A DNA stretch of 62,389 nucleotides, taken from Bacillota bacterium. Its GTDB lineage: Bacteria; Bacillota; Clostridia; Peptostreptococcales; Anaerovoracaceae. Below are positions 1 to 8,408 of the stretch, in pieces. Below the pieces are notes generated by a model, which did no database searches, was not told the DNA's origin, and worked only from the letters and a program-made list of their open reading frames with translations. How positions within the stretch are numbered: the first letter of the stretch is position 1; each line of letters begins with the position of its first letter. The DNA is taken from the NCBI GenBank assembly GCA_021769295.1, contig JAETTD010000013.1, forward strand, positions 1 through 62,389. The letters run 5' to 3'. The position numbers and the translations under genes were made by a program.

Positions 1-101
1 AAACGGATTGTGATGTAAATACCGCCGCCTACAATGAGGATGAGGATAGGAATTCCCCAAAACCAGTTACCAAATGCGGCAATTGCTTCTAAAATAAACA
101 T
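1..101 (-). CDS. Alanine/glycine:cation symporter family protein, N-terminal fragment
   Basis: This is a partial gene running off the left edge; only about 33 codons are visible. The start is ATG at 101-99 behind AAAGAAAGGAAT. The visible peptide begins MFILEAIAAFGNWFWG and continues into a hydrophobic Gly-rich segment ending in ITIR. This is the usual opening of AGCS (AlsT/DagA-like) sodium- or proton-coupled amino acid symporters, whose first membrane helix is followed by a YxTxR-like motif. It would be an inner-membrane importer of alanine or glycine. It is divergent from the GntR-family gene at 383, which may control it. The family call rests on a short stretch. Confidence 0.6.
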   Translation of the reverse strand, partial: MFILEAIAAFGNWFWGIPILILIVGGGIYITIR

Positions 102-160
102 AGTATTATTCCTTTCTTTTAGCAATTCCCTTAACTTAATATGCACTTATATTATAGTTC

Positions 161-203
161 CGTTAAGATTTCCTTTAAATACAGCAAAGCGCTAAGATTT
201 CCT
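161..203. promoter_or_regulatory. Direct repeats in the divergent symporter/GntR intergenic region
   Basis: Two near-identical 14-mers, CGTTAAGATTTCCT (161-174) and CGCTAAGATTTCCT (190-203), lie 29 bp apart between the divergent symporter and GntR genes. They sit next to a TATAAT-like element that reads toward the symporter. The placement suits operator half-sites for the adjacent GntR regulator. That link is inference; only the repeats are seen. The rest of the 102-382 gap is AT-rich and holds no gene. Confidence 0.4.
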
Positions 204-315
204 CTATTTTCGTTTAATTTTTGTAAAGTTTTATTTCATTTTCGTTAAAATTATGTTAACTGTTGTTATATTTGTATATTTGCCACTAATAAAGCAAGGA
301 TTTTTTTGTTTTATA

Positions 316-344
316 TTGAAAAATACTCAAAGAAAACTTATAAT
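316..344 (+). promoter_or_regulatory. Sigma-A type promoter of the GntR gene
   Basis: TTGAAA (316-321) and TATAAT (339-344) are separated by 17 bp and lie about 40 bp upstream of the GntR start codon. Only the -35 deviates from consensus. Confidence 0.7.
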
Positions 345-382
345 CAGTATCGTAATCAAATTGATAAAGAAGGCATACTTTT

Positions 383-1090
383 ATGGAATTTAAAAAAATT
401 CAGGCACCCTCCTTAAAGGAGCTATTTATTACGCAGATAGAAAAGATGATTATTTCCGGTGAATTTGAAATAGGACAAAAGCTTCCGCCTGAACGCGAAC
501 TTTCCCGGCAAATGGGCGTAAGCAGAGCTGTCGTAAACTCCGGTATAATAGAAATGTCCGGAAAGGGTTTTCTTGAAATACGCCCGAGAGTCGGCACCTT
601 TGTGGCTGATTACCGAAAAAACGGCACCATAGAAACTCTCGTTTCCATAATGAATTATAACGGCGGAACCATGCGCCCAAGTGAAATAAAGTCTCTCCTT
701 GAGCTGAGAGGCGTAATAGATTCGATGATTACCGGGCTTGTGGCTTCCAGGCTTTCCGATTCTTCCATAATGGCTTTGGAGCAAATCGTTGAGGCCATAG
801 AAAAATCATCGACGCCGGAAGAGGCTGCGGAAAACACATTTATTTTTCATCATGAGCTTGCTCTCATGTCGGGCAACACCATAGTTCCCCTTATCTATTC
901 CTCTTTTAAGTTTTCTGCTACTTACCTATGGAACAGATATGCAAAAAAGTACGGGATTTCATGCATGGCCAATAACGCTCGCATATTTTTGGACTATCTC
1001 AAAGCCGGCGATGTTGACAAAGCTGTAGAATGGAAGGAGAATTGCACCAACGCCGCTCTCTATGGCGACAGGCAGATTTATGACGAATAA
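383..1090 (+). CDS. GntR/FadR-family transcriptional regulator (FCD domain)
   Basis: A 235-aa DNA-binding regulator. Residues about 10-75 form a winged helix-turn-helix with the GntR signature LPPERELSRQMGVSRAVV (about 34-51). Residues about 95-225 are an all-helical FCD ligand-binding domain with FHHELA, a segment that in this family supplies metal or ligand contacts. FadR/FCD regulators usually respond to small organic acids or amino acids. The divergent symporter fragment at 1-101 is the natural candidate target. Its promoter lies at 316-344 and a hairpin terminator follows. Length is normal for the family. Confidence 0.85.
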   Translation: MEFKKIQAPSLKELFITQIEKMIISGEFEIGQKLPPERELSRQMGVSRAVVNSGIIEMSGKGFLEIRPRVGTFVADYRKNGTIETLVSIMNYNGGTMRPSEIKSLLELRGVIDSMITGLVASRLSDSSIMALEQIVEAIEKSSTPEEAAENTFIFHHELALMSGNTIVPLIYSSFKFSATYLWNRYAKKYGISCMANNARIFLDYLKAGDVDKAVEWKENCTNAALYGDRQIYDE

Positions 1091-1101
1091 ATTTATAAAG
1101 C

Positions 1102-1132
1102 AAAAGGGCAAGCCGCCGGCCTGCCCTTTTTA
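1102..1132. terminator. Bidirectional terminator between GntR gene and thrS
   Basis: AAAGGGCA and TGCCCTTTTT form a stem around a GC-rich centre, with A-tracts and T-tracts on the two sides. It separates the convergent GntR and thrS genes. Confidence 0.75.
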
Positions 1133-1151
1133 TATTTTCCCGCTATGCTTT

Positions 1152-2897
1152 TTACATTTCCTTGGATGCGATTTCTGCCAGAAGTTTTGAAACAAACTCA
1201 TCAACCGGCATTTCGCCCAGTTCTCCGGCCTTGCTTGAGCGAACGGATACGGTTCCCGCTTCTGCTTCTCTTTCTCCGATTACGCACATGTAGTTTACTC
1301 TCTCGTTTCTTGCTTCTCTCAGCTTATAGCCTATCTTTTCATTTCTTATGTCTGCCTCTACCCTGAGTCCTGCTTCTTCAAGCTTTTCTTTGAGCTGCAA
1401 AGCATAAGGTGCAAACTTCTCGGTTACAGTCATAAGTCTTACCTGAACAGGAGCCAGCCACAGAGGGAATTTGCCTGCACAATGTTCCGTAAGGATTCCT
1501 ATAAATCTTTCGATTGAGCCGAAGATTACACGGTGAATCATTATAGGTCTGTGCTTTTCGCCGTCAGGTCCGATATAAGTAAGGTCGAATCTCTGAGGCA
1601 TCTGCATGTCAAGCTGAATAGTACCGCACTGCCATGTTCTGCCTATTGAATCCTGAAGGTGGAAGTCAAGCTTAGGTCCGTAGAAGGCTCCGTCTCCTTC
1701 ATTGATAACGAAAGGAACTCCCATTTCTTCTATTGCGTTTCTAAGAGCGTTTTCTGCCATTTCCCACTCTTCGTCGGTTCCCATGGAATCCTCCGGTCTT
1801 GTGGAAAGCTCTACATGATACTCAAAGCCGAACATCTTATAAACATCATCACAGAATTTTGCGACATTTTTTATCTCATCGTTTACCTGCTCAGGAAGCA
1901 TAAATATATGCGCATCGTCCTGAGTAAAGGTTCTTACTCTCATGAGGCCGTGAAGAGCTCCCGAAAGCTCATGTCTGTGAACCTGTCCCAGCTCTCCGCA
2001 GCGAATAGGAAATTCTCTGTATGACCACATTTTACGCTTGTACACCAGCATGGAACCCGGGCAGTTCATAGGCTTAACGGCATAGTCTTCTCCGTCAATC
2101 TGCGTGAAGTACATGTTGTCCTTATAGTGGTCCCAGTGGCCTGAAGTTCTCCAGAGCTGTTCGTTGAGAATAAGCGGAGTCTTTATCTCTTCATATCCTC
2201 TCTTTCTGTGTTCTGCTCTCCAGAATGCTTCAAGCTCGTTTCTTATGGTCATGCCCTTTGGCAGGAAGAACGGGAATCCCGGTCCCTCATCAGTGAGCAT
2301 GAAGAGGTCCATTTCCTTGCCTATCTTGCGGTGATCTCTCTTTTTAGCCTCTTCCATTTTGGCAATGTAATCGTCAAGTTCTTCCTGAGTAGGGAATGCT
2401 GTAGCGTATATTCTCTGCAGCATCTGTCTGTCGGAGTCGCCCCTCCAGTAAGCTCCGGCAACGCTCATCAGCTTAAATGCCTTGATTTTGCCGGTTGATT
2501 CCATGTGAGGTCCTGCACATAAATCCACAAAGTCGCCCTGCTTATAGAATGAGATTACTGCGTCTTCCGGAAGGTCTTTGATAAGCTCTACTTTGTGTGG
2601 CTCATTTTTCTCTTCCATGTATTTAATAGCTTCTTCTCTAGGAAGCTCAAATCTCTCAAGCGGATAGTTGGCCTGAACGATTTTTTTCATTTCTTTTTGA
2701 ATCTTCATGAAGTCTTCTTCTCCGAATTTGTGTTCGGAATCGAAGTCGTAATAGAAGCCGTTATCTATGGCCGGTCCTATAGCCAGCTTTGTGTCAGGCC
2801 AAAGATGTTTAATCGCCTGAGCCATTATATGAGAAGCTGTATGACGATAATCATGTCTCACCTGTTCGTCTTCCCAATTGAGTTTTTCTTTTGCCAT
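1152..2897 (-). CDS. thrS: Threonyl-tRNA synthetase lacking the TGS domain
   Basis: Class II aminoacyl-tRNA synthetase that charges tRNA-Thr in the cytosol. The editing (tRNA_SAD) domain comes first, with HTASH near residue 20 and DLCAGPH near 130. The catalytic core follows, with the zinc-ligand motif MNCPGS and motif 2 residues around VHRHELSGALHG. A C-terminal anticodon-binding domain begins near 475 (WLAPVQVRLM). At 581 aa it is about 60 residues shorter than typical ThrRS and lacks the N-terminal TGS domain, as in some clostridial forms. The start was taken as ATG at 2897, seven bases after AAGGTG; an in-frame GTG three codons upstream is less likely. A strong promoter lies at 2964-2993. 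No T-box specifier or TGGNACC motif was found upstream. Confidence 0.96.
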   Translation of the reverse strand: MAKEKLNWEDEQVRHDYRHTASHIMAQAIKHLWPDTKLAIGPAIDNGFYYDFDSEHKFGEEDFMKIQKEMKKIVQANYPLERFELPREEAIKYMEEKNEPHKVELIKDLPEDAVISFYKQGDFVDLCAGPHMESTGKIKAFKLMSVAGAYWRGDSDRQMLQRIYATAFPTQEELDDYIAKMEEAKKRDHRKIGKEMDLFMLTDEGPGFPFFLPKGMTIRNELEAFWRAEHRKRGYEEIKTPLILNEQLWRTSGHWDHYKDNMYFTQIDGEDYAVKPMNCPGSMLVYKRKMWSYREFPIRCGELGQVHRHELSGALHGLMRVRTFTQDDAHIFMLPEQVNDEIKNVAKFCDDVYKMFGFEYHVELSTRPEDSMGTDEEWEMAENALRNAIEEMGVPFVINEGDGAFYGPKLDFHLQDSIGRTWQCGTIQLDMQMPQRFDLTYIGPDGEKHRPIMIHRVIFGSIERFIGILTEHCAGKFPLWLAPVQVRLMTVTEKFAPYALQLKEKLEEAGLRVEADIRNEKIGYKLREARNERVNYMCVIGEREAEAGTVSVRSSKAGELGEMPVDEFVSKLLAEIASKEM

Positions 2898-2963
2898 TTT
2901 GTTCACCTTTTCCTTTTATTTTTAAGCTTATGCCTTATGTTTTACTGTTTCTTACAATATTTA

Positions 2964-2993
2964 AGTATATAATATTTGGGTGGTTTATGTCAA
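2964..2993 (-). promoter_or_regulatory. Promoter of thrS
   Basis: On the minus strand, consensus TTGACA (2993-2988) and TATACT (2969-2964) are 18 bp apart, about 70 bp upstream of thrS. Confidence 0.75.
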
Positions 2994-3036
2994 TAAAATG
3001 TGTTTGTTTTGAAGCGTTTTGATTGTTATAATGGTG

Positions 3037-3160
3037 GTATACATATTTTGGATTTCGGTATACTTTGTATACGATTTTGGCGCATATGTATACCTGAGGT
3101 ATACTTTTTCGGCTGTTTGGTATACTTTGTATACAGATTTGCCCGGAAAGTATACAGCAG
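3037..3160. promoter_or_regulatory. Phased array of eight GTATAC palindromes (two 62-bp units)
   Basis: GTATAC occurs at 3037, 3058, 3067, 3088, 3099, 3120, 3129 and 3150. The spacings are 21, 9, 21, 11, 21, 9 and 21 bp, so the block is two tandem 62-bp units. The centre of each unit holds the composite GTATACTTTGTATAC. The array fills the space between the thrS promoter and the ribosome binding site of the TPR operon. A five-site copy with the same spacing lies at 40120-40187. A regularly spaced palindrome array upstream of an operon looks like a cooperative operator. The cognate protein is not known. Confidence 0.7.
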
Positions 3161-3192
3161 CACCACAAAAAAGGATTTAAAGGAGGATTTCC

Positions 3193-4011
3193 ATGAATAT
3201 AAATGAAGTTTTTACTCACGTAGACAGCCTGTTTGAAAACAAGCAGACTGACCGGGTGGAGCCCTATCTGCTCGCCTGCCTGAGCCAAGCCGAGGCAGAA
3301 CATGATTTAAGTGCAGTCATCCCTATCTGCAATGAACTGGGCGGATTTTACCGGGCGCTGGGCTCTTACGATAAAGGTACACCGCTATACGAAAAAGCCC
3401 TCGATGCTCTCGTAACATTGGGGCTAAAAGACAGTGAACATTATGCTACCACTTTAATCAATTTTGCAACCAATTACGCCGTAAAAGGCGAGCCGAGGAC
3501 TGCTCTTAAAATTTTCGATGAAGCTGCATTGCTCTTTGAAAAACTGGGCTTGGGAGACGATTACAGAGTCGCTACCCTTCACAATAACATGAGCATCTTA
3601 TGCCGTGATTTGAACCGCCACGCAGAGGCCCTCTCCCATTTAAGCAGCGCCATGGGTATTTTGAGCAACCTGCAAGACAGCGAGCCTGAAATTGCCATAA
3701 CACTTACCAACATGGCTCAGGTGTATCTTGAAACCGAAGATTATAAAGCTGCGGAAGAAAATGCCAAAAAAGCGATAGAAATATTCGATTCCTCTACGGG
3801 AGATTCCGACGTACACTACAGCGCCGCCCTTGAAACTTTGGGACAGGTTGCCATGGCTTCAAACCAGCCTGACAAAGCTCTCGGCTATTTTGAAAAAGCT
3901 ATGGCTCTGACCGAGCGAGATTACGGCAGAGAAAGCCTTGCCTATAAGGCGCTTTACGACCTGATACAAGACTGCCGAAAAATTACGGAGCAAGGAGAAT
4001 CAAAGAAATGA
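3193..4011 (+). CDS. Tetratricopeptide repeat protein, first gene of a TPR/DUF4037/DUF4125 operon
   Basis: A 272-aa soluble protein made almost wholly of TPR helices. At least five repeats are visible, for example around RALGSYDKGTPLYEKAL, ALKIFDEAALLFEKLG, EALSHLSSAMGIL, AAEENAKKAIEIF and ALGYFEKAMALTE. TPR arrays normally act as protein-binding scaffolds. The start is ATG at 3193 behind AAAGGAGGATTTCC. The stop overlaps the next start (ATGA), so translation is probably coupled to the DUF4037 protein, its likely partner. The unusual GTATAC array lies just upstream. No signal peptide is seen. The role is unknown. Confidence 0.88.
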   Translation: MNINEVFTHVDSLFENKQTDRVEPYLLACLSQAEAEHDLSAVIPICNELGGFYRALGSYDKGTPLYEKALDALVTLGLKDSEHYATTLINFATNYAVKGEPRTALKIFDEAALLFEKLGLGDDYRVATLHNNMSILCRDLNRHAEALSHLSSAMGILSNLQDSEPEIAITLTNMAQVYLETEDYKAAEENAKKAIEIFDSSTGDSDVHYSAALETLGQVAMASNQPDKALGYFEKAMALTERDYGRESLAYKALYDLIQDCRKITEQGESKK

Positions 4012-4940
4012 AACATCTTGAACTTGCAAAGCAATACTTTGAAACATATGGCAGACCGATGATAGAAAAAGGCTTTCCGGACCTTAAAGAGCGCTATGCT
4101 GCCGGGCTTGTGGGCGAAGGATCGGGATGCTTTGGTTTTGATGACGAATTTTCCAGAGACCACGACTTTGCACCCGGTTTTTGCATATGGCTTTCCGACT
4201 CGGATTTTGAGCAATACGGAGAGAAACTTCAGCAGGCCTATGACGCTCTTCCCTATGAGTTCATGGGGTTCAGCAAGGAAAACATCATCGACGAAAGCCG
4301 TATGGGTGTGATGAAAATCAGTGATTTTTACGCTTCCTTCACCGGATGCAGCGACATCCCGGGGAGCAACATGGACTGGTTCCTCATCTCAGAAAACAAC
4401 CTTGCCTCTGTTACCAACGGCGCAGTCTTTGAAGACAAGTCCGGAGAATTCAGCAGAATAAGGCAGGGACTCCTTGACTTTTATCCGCGGGATGTGCTTC
4501 TTAAGAAGCTTGCTGCACGCGCGGCAGTGATTTCTCAGTCCGGCCAGTACAATTACGGCAGATGCCTAAAGCGCAGGGATAAGGTCGCATCCGCCCTTTG
4601 TCTTGCCCGCTTTGCGGAAGCAGTCATCTCCATGGTCTATTTGCTAAACGACAAGGCTACGCCATTTTATAAATGGGCATTCAGAGGGCTTGCAGACCTT
4701 CCCGAAAATGAAAATCTCAATAAACTTTCAGATGAACTGAAAGCCTTGCTGTCCGGCGGTCCCACCGCCGAGGCTATGCTCAGAACGGAGGCTATCTGCG
4801 GCATTCTGATAAACATGCTTATGGAAAAAGGCCATGTTCAATTTGCGGGGTATTTCTTGCAGGATTATCTGCCCCAGCTAATGGGTCAAATTGAAGACCC
4901 TGAGTTAAAAATCATGCATCCCATGGCGGATTGCTTATAG
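4008..4940 (+). CDS. DUF4037 family protein, predicted nucleotidyltransferase fold
   Basis: A 310-aa cytosolic protein. Residues 36-53 contain GEGSGCFGFDDEFSRDHD, a GS followed by paired acidic residues, which resembles the metal-binding G-S-x-D-x-D core of the nucleotidyltransferase superfamily (aminoglycoside or MNT-type). The remainder is helical and matches the DUF4037 family as I know it. Substrate and reaction are not established. The gene overlaps the TPR gene by four bases and is followed after 9 bp by the DUF4125 gene, suggesting one functional unit. A role in modifying a small molecule, RNA or protein is inference from the fold only. Confidence 0.8.
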   Translation: MKHLELAKQYFETYGRPMIEKGFPDLKERYAAGLVGEGSGCFGFDDEFSRDHDFAPGFCIWLSDSDFEQYGEKLQQAYDALPYEFMGFSKENIIDESRMGVMKISDFYASFTGCSDIPGSNMDWFLISENNLASVTNGAVFEDKSGEFSRIRQGLLDFYPRDVLLKKLAARAAVISQSGQYNYGRCLKRRDKVASALCLARFAEAVISMVYLLNDKATPFYKWAFRGLADLPENENLNKLSDELKALLSGGPTAEAMLRTEAICGILINMLMEKGHVQFAGYFLQDYLPQLMGQIEDPELKIMHPMADCL

Positions 4941-4949
4941 GAGGAAATT

Positions 4950-5561
4950 ATGACTATCAGTGAAAAAATTGAAGAAATAATCAAAACAGAATGGGAAATG
5001 TTCCAGAACGTCGATAACATCGGCGGCAGGGCAAGCTGCCAGGATGACCCGGAAACCTTTTATATCATGCGCCGCAGTCAGTATGATAACTGGAATGACA
5101 AAATGGTAAATATCTATTACGATTTTGCAAAACAGTCTGCAAGTTCCGGCCGCAACCTGGTTTCGGAAAAATATGCACGCATGATGGCATATACGGATAT
5201 CCACTATTATAACAAATATATAAAGGGAAAGATTCCTTTCGTTCCTGCTAAAAACTACAGGTTAATAAACGATATAGTGGAAAAGCTTATCGCCTGGGAA
5301 GAAGAAATGGCGCTGCGCTATCCGAAGCTTGCAGGCACTGCACGCCCTATCAGGTCGTCTGAGGATGCAGCAGGATTTACCTCCATGGAAACCTATGCAA
5401 GGGGCGAGCTTGAAACTTATCCCGAAGAACTGCTGGTGGAATATCGCAATTATGTAGATGAGCTGTGGTCAGAAGGGGAGTCTCTATCCCAAAGAAATCT
5501 TGACACCATGGTACGGATGTACGGCTACGACAATATTGAAGAAGCAGAAGGAGCCCTTTAG
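4950..5561 (+). CDS. DUF4125 family protein
   Basis: A 203-aa protein with the recognisable DUF4125 opening: an acidic helix, then WEMFQNV, NIGGRASCQDDPETFYIMR and a conserved SQYDNWN. The function is unknown for the family. The start is ATG at 4950 behind TAGGAGGAAATT. It is the third gene of the TPR/DUF4037/DUF4125 operon. Its stop codon overlaps the stop of the convergent transferase gene by four bases, and a terminator hairpin is built from the two overlapping gene ends. Confidence 0.82.
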   Translation: MTISEKIEEIIKTEWEMFQNVDNIGGRASCQDDPETFYIMRRSQYDNWNDKMVNIYYDFAKQSASSGRNLVSEKYARMMAYTDIHYYNKYIKGKIPFVPAKNYRLINDIVEKLIAWEEEMALRYPKLAGTARPIRSSEDAAGFTSMETYARGELETYPEELLVEYRNYVDELWSEGESLSQRNLDTMVRMYGYDNIEEAEGAL

Positions 5562-5572
5562 CGGCTCCTTTT
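5548..5572 (+). terminator. Terminator overlapping two convergent stop codons
   Basis: AAGGAGCC (5548-5555) and GGCTCCTT (5563-5570) form a perfect 8-bp stem with the loop CTTTAGC, then TTTT on the plus strand. The loop contains both stop codons (plus TAG, minus TAA). On the minus strand the trailing sequence is poor in T, so it probably works mainly for the DUF operon. Confidence 0.7.
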
Positions 5573-6676
5573 ACATGATTCCAGTATCATATCGGCAAGT
5601 TCTGCCGAGCAACTTTTCTGATTTGTAACGTATCGGCCTGCAAAGGCCTTGATTTTTTCAAGGTCATACCGGTTCTCTCTGATTGCTTCGGAAAGTTCGT
5701 TGGCGTCACCGGAAATAAAGCCCGGCATTTCTTTCATATAATCTATATAAAAGTCTCTGTTCACGCCGTAGCTTTCGTAATCGAAGGTGTAAAAAAACAT
5801 GGGTTTTCCGATGATTGCAGCTTCAAAGATGACCGCCGAATAATCGCAGACAACATAATCTGCGGCAAAGAGCATTTCCAGCGTAGTAAACTTTTCGTCC
5901 ACAAGAGCTGCCTTGCAGTGAACATCCATGAGAGGATGCTTTTTCAATACGAATATATACTCGGATGTGTCAAACTTCTCTGCAAATGCATCTATTTCGC
6001 CCGAAATGTCTCTTTCCTTTCTGAAGGTAGGCGCATAAACTATCACCTTTTTATCCTTAAACTCGGGGTATTCTTCATAAATTTTCTTTAAAGAAGCCTC
6101 TTTGAAGTCCGGCCCGGTCAGCTTATCGACTCTCGGAAGGGACATAACCTTCATGTGGCTTCTGTCGTACCCAAAAGCCTCGCAAAAATGCTCAACACAA
6201 GCTTCTCCGCTCGTAAGTACAAAAGTATAATTGCGATGCATGGCCATTACGTCAGCAAGGCCTTCGCTTCTGCCTTCCCCCGAGCCTATTATGCTCAGAC
6301 CGAATTTTTTTAGGGAGCCCAGGGCATGCCACATCTGGATGACCGTCAGGCTCTCTCGCTGCTTCAGCACGCTGACAGCTATGCAATATGAATCGAGAAT
6401 CACAACCCTTGAAGTGGCTATGTGATACATCTGTCTGAATATATGCAGACAGTAGGCTGCTTTGTGCCACAGACTTCCTTCAAGTTTCCTGCACAGAAAG
6501 ACAATTTTAAGCCCGGGCTCTTTAGCTCTTAGCTGCTTTTCCAAAAGGCTCATGTCCTCCGTTTTATCATCGGACTGCCTGCTTATGAAGGTCACCTTGT
6601 CCCGTACAGGCAAGAGCTTAAATAAAGCAAATATTAAATTGAGAATCCCTATGAGGACTTTCAAAATAAATTTCAT
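5558..6676 (-). CDS. CDP-glycerol:poly(glycerophosphate) glycerophosphotransferase-like protein (TagF/TagB family)
   Basis: A 372-aa peripheral membrane enzyme of the Glyphos_transf family, which transfers glycerol- or ribitol-phosphate from a CDP donor onto a lipid-linked acceptor. Visible family motifs are WHALGSLKKFG near 115, YAPTFRKERD near 215, KKHPL near 245 and DYSAVIFEAAIIGKP near 280. A hydrophobic N-terminus (about 1-25) probably anchors it at the membrane. It is the last gene of the minus-strand polymer operon that starts at 14110. A second paralog lies at 11428-12582, so two successive polyol-phosphate transfers, or a primase and a polymerase, are likely. Nearby TarI/TarJ favour ribitol-phosphate, but glycerol cannot be excluded. 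Confidence 0.88.
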   Translation of the reverse strand: MKFILKVLIGILNLIFALFKLLPVRDKVTFISRQSDDKTEDMSLLEKQLRAKEPGLKIVFLCRKLEGSLWHKAAYCLHIFRQMYHIATSRVVILDSYCIAVSVLKQRESLTVIQMWHALGSLKKFGLSIIGSGEGRSEGLADVMAMHRNYTFVLTSGEACVEHFCEAFGYDRSHMKVMSLPRVDKLTGPDFKEASLKKIYEEYPEFKDKKVIVYAPTFRKERDISGEIDAFAEKFDTSEYIFVLKKHPLMDVHCKAALVDEKFTTLEMLFAADYVVCDYSAVIFEAAIIGKPMFFYTFDYESYGVNRDFYIDYMKEMPGFISGDANELSEAIRENRYDLEKIKAFAGRYVTNQKSCSAELADMILESCKRSR

Positions 6677-6677
6677 A

Positions 6678-8387
6678 TCATTTTCCTATTTTTTTCTTAA
6701 GGCCGTCTATGTCTTCCCTTGTTATATGGCGCTTGGCTTTCTGTATCATATGCTCGATTCCGCTGTTCACCGCATGATTCAGCTTTATGGTAACCGGCGC
6801 CGCCGCTCCCTGCGCCCTGCTAAGAATCTCCTCCTCAGAAAGGTTCGTAATCATGGTTCCCTTGCGCAGTTTGACAAAAGGCAGGCTGCGGTAAAGCCTG
6901 ATGACGTCTTTTTTTGAATCGTTGCTAAAAGAGAATCCTTCGATGGCGCTCTTTCTGAAAAGTTTATTTACAAAGAAGCTGTCATACTCCGCCTGCTTTG
7001 TAAAACGCCTTCTCCCTCTGCGGCCGTAACCGTATGATGCGCTTAGGGCGGGAAGTTCCCTGTAATCATTGCCGTCAAACTGCTTCATAAGCATCGAAAC
7101 AAAGCCGAGCCTTGAATCTGACTCAAGCTTTCCTGCCATGAGTTTGACGGAATTTTTTGTAAACATTGCAAATTCATCTACGATGAGCACATATCTTCCC
7201 TTGGAAGCCTCTATAGCTTTATCAATGGAAAGATTTTCATCTATTATCCTAAGGTTGGCTCTGGCCCTGTATGCAGGGTCCGCCTTCTCGGTCTCCGACG
7301 AATAAAGCAGCACTTCAAACCTTGGGAACAGTTGGTTGTACATGCTTCCAAGCACCATATTGAGCTTCTCCGCCGGCAGCCCCCGTTTTATGATAAAGGA
7401 AACCGACGGCTGCTTGGCCAGTTCCGCAGGCGCCAGAAATCCCTGCTCAAGGCTTAAATCTTTATGGCGGTTCAAAAGTTCCTGCCATTGTTTGTCCGTA
7501 ATATGACTTCTATACAGCTTCGTTCTTTCTGTCAGCCTGTCTGTGAGATTTTCCCCGGCCCTCCATATTCCACGGTAGTAGCCGTTAATCATCTCGCCTT
7601 CTATGAATCTTACGTAAAGAGGCTGCAAATAAACTTCCTTTTCGTCTTCCGTCAGATACTTGTCGGCCAGTTTTGAAGCTTCCTCCAGTATTCTGTCGTG
7701 AGAGGAAAGCAGACCTTCAAGATACTTGCTGCTTATAATCTGTGTAGCCGACGGTGTGAGCCAAAAAGGCCTCTTGAGGTAGTTATATGCCACCGCATCG
7801 CAGCCGCAGATTTTCTCGGCATAATTTAATGCACAGAAAGTAAACACGCCATCCTCCGCATTGGACAAAGCCTCAACTCGGAGGTTGTTCTTCCTTATAA
7901 ATTCAAGGGAAAACATCTTATGGCACAGAGACCATGCGCCAAAGAAATGACGGTCAAGAGAGCTTATCCTCTTTTGCTTGGCAAGCTTTTGAGAATGCAT
8001 GTAAATCAAAGATTCTCCAAGGCTTTTTTCCTCCATGACGCCTATGACCATATCGGCTCTTTCCGACGCTGCGGTTTTGTACATCTTTTCAAGAGCATAA
8101 GGCGGAATATAGTCATCGGGGTCGTAAAAGACCGCATATTCGCCCGTTGCCAAGTCGATTCCCTTATTTCTCGCCGCTGCAACGCCGCCGTTTTCCTGGG
8201 TAAAGCACTTGAACCGGTCATCGGCTTTGCAGAATTCTTCTATCACCTTCAGCGAGTTGTCCGTAGAACCGTCATTGACAATCACCGCTTCAAAGTCTCT
8301 GAAGCTCTGGTTCCGCAAAGATTCAAGCATATTTCTTATGTAGTTTTCCACATTATACACAGGTATAATTACGGATACTTTGCTCAT
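6678..8387 (-). CDS. Family 2 glycosyltransferase with a second degenerate GT domain
   Basis: A 569-aa protein. Residues 1-250 are a GT-A fold family 2 glycosyltransferase, with VNDGSTDNS near 39 and a DPDD metal motif near 91. Residues about 325-480 look like a second, diverged GT2-like segment (IIKRGLPAEKLNMVLGSMYNQ) without a clear DxD. Two-domain GT2 proteins of this kind occur in teichoic-acid and capsule loci, where they add sugars to the polymer. It sits in the TarI/TarJ operon, one base from the glycerophosphotransferase gene. Donor and acceptor cannot be told from sequence. Confidence 0.85.
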   Translation of the reverse strand: MSKVSVIIPVYNVENYIRNMLESLRNQSFRDFEAVIVNDGSTDNSLKVIEEFCKADDRFKCFTQENGGVAAARNKGIDLATGEYAVFYDPDDYIPPYALEKMYKTAASERADMVIGVMEEKSLGESLIYMHSQKLAKQKRISSLDRHFFGAWSLCHKMFSLEFIRKNNLRVEALSNAEDGVFTFCALNYAEKICGCDAVAYNYLKRPFWLTPSATQIISSKYLEGLLSSHDRILEEASKLADKYLTEDEKEVYLQPLYVRFIEGEMINGYYRGIWRAGENLTDRLTERTKLYRSHITDKQWQELLNRHKDLSLEQGFLAPAELAKQPSVSFIIKRGLPAEKLNMVLGSMYNQLFPRFEVLLYSSETEKADPAYRARANLRIIDENLSIDKAIEASKGRYVLIVDEFAMFTKNSVKLMAGKLESDSRLGFVSMLMKQFDGNDYRELPALSASYGYGRRGRRRFTKQAEYDSFFVNKLFRKSAIEGFSFSNDSKKDVIRLYRSLPFVKLRKGTMITNLSEEEILSRAQGAAAPVTIKLNHAVNSGIEHMIQKAKRHITREDIDGLKKKIGK

Positions 8388-8408
8388 ATTGTCTCTCTCA
8401 TCATCTGT

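Noticed and set aside
2898-3192. T-box riboswitch upstream of thrS
   Set aside because: No TGGNACC-type T-box sequence or specifier stem was found, and the space is taken by a promoter and the GTATAC array.
2935-3303. 122-codon open frame antisense to the TPR gene start
   Set aside because: It spans the GTATAC array and the thrS promoter and overlaps a well-supported gene. The similarity of its peptide to the 40120 frame is explained by the shared DNA array.
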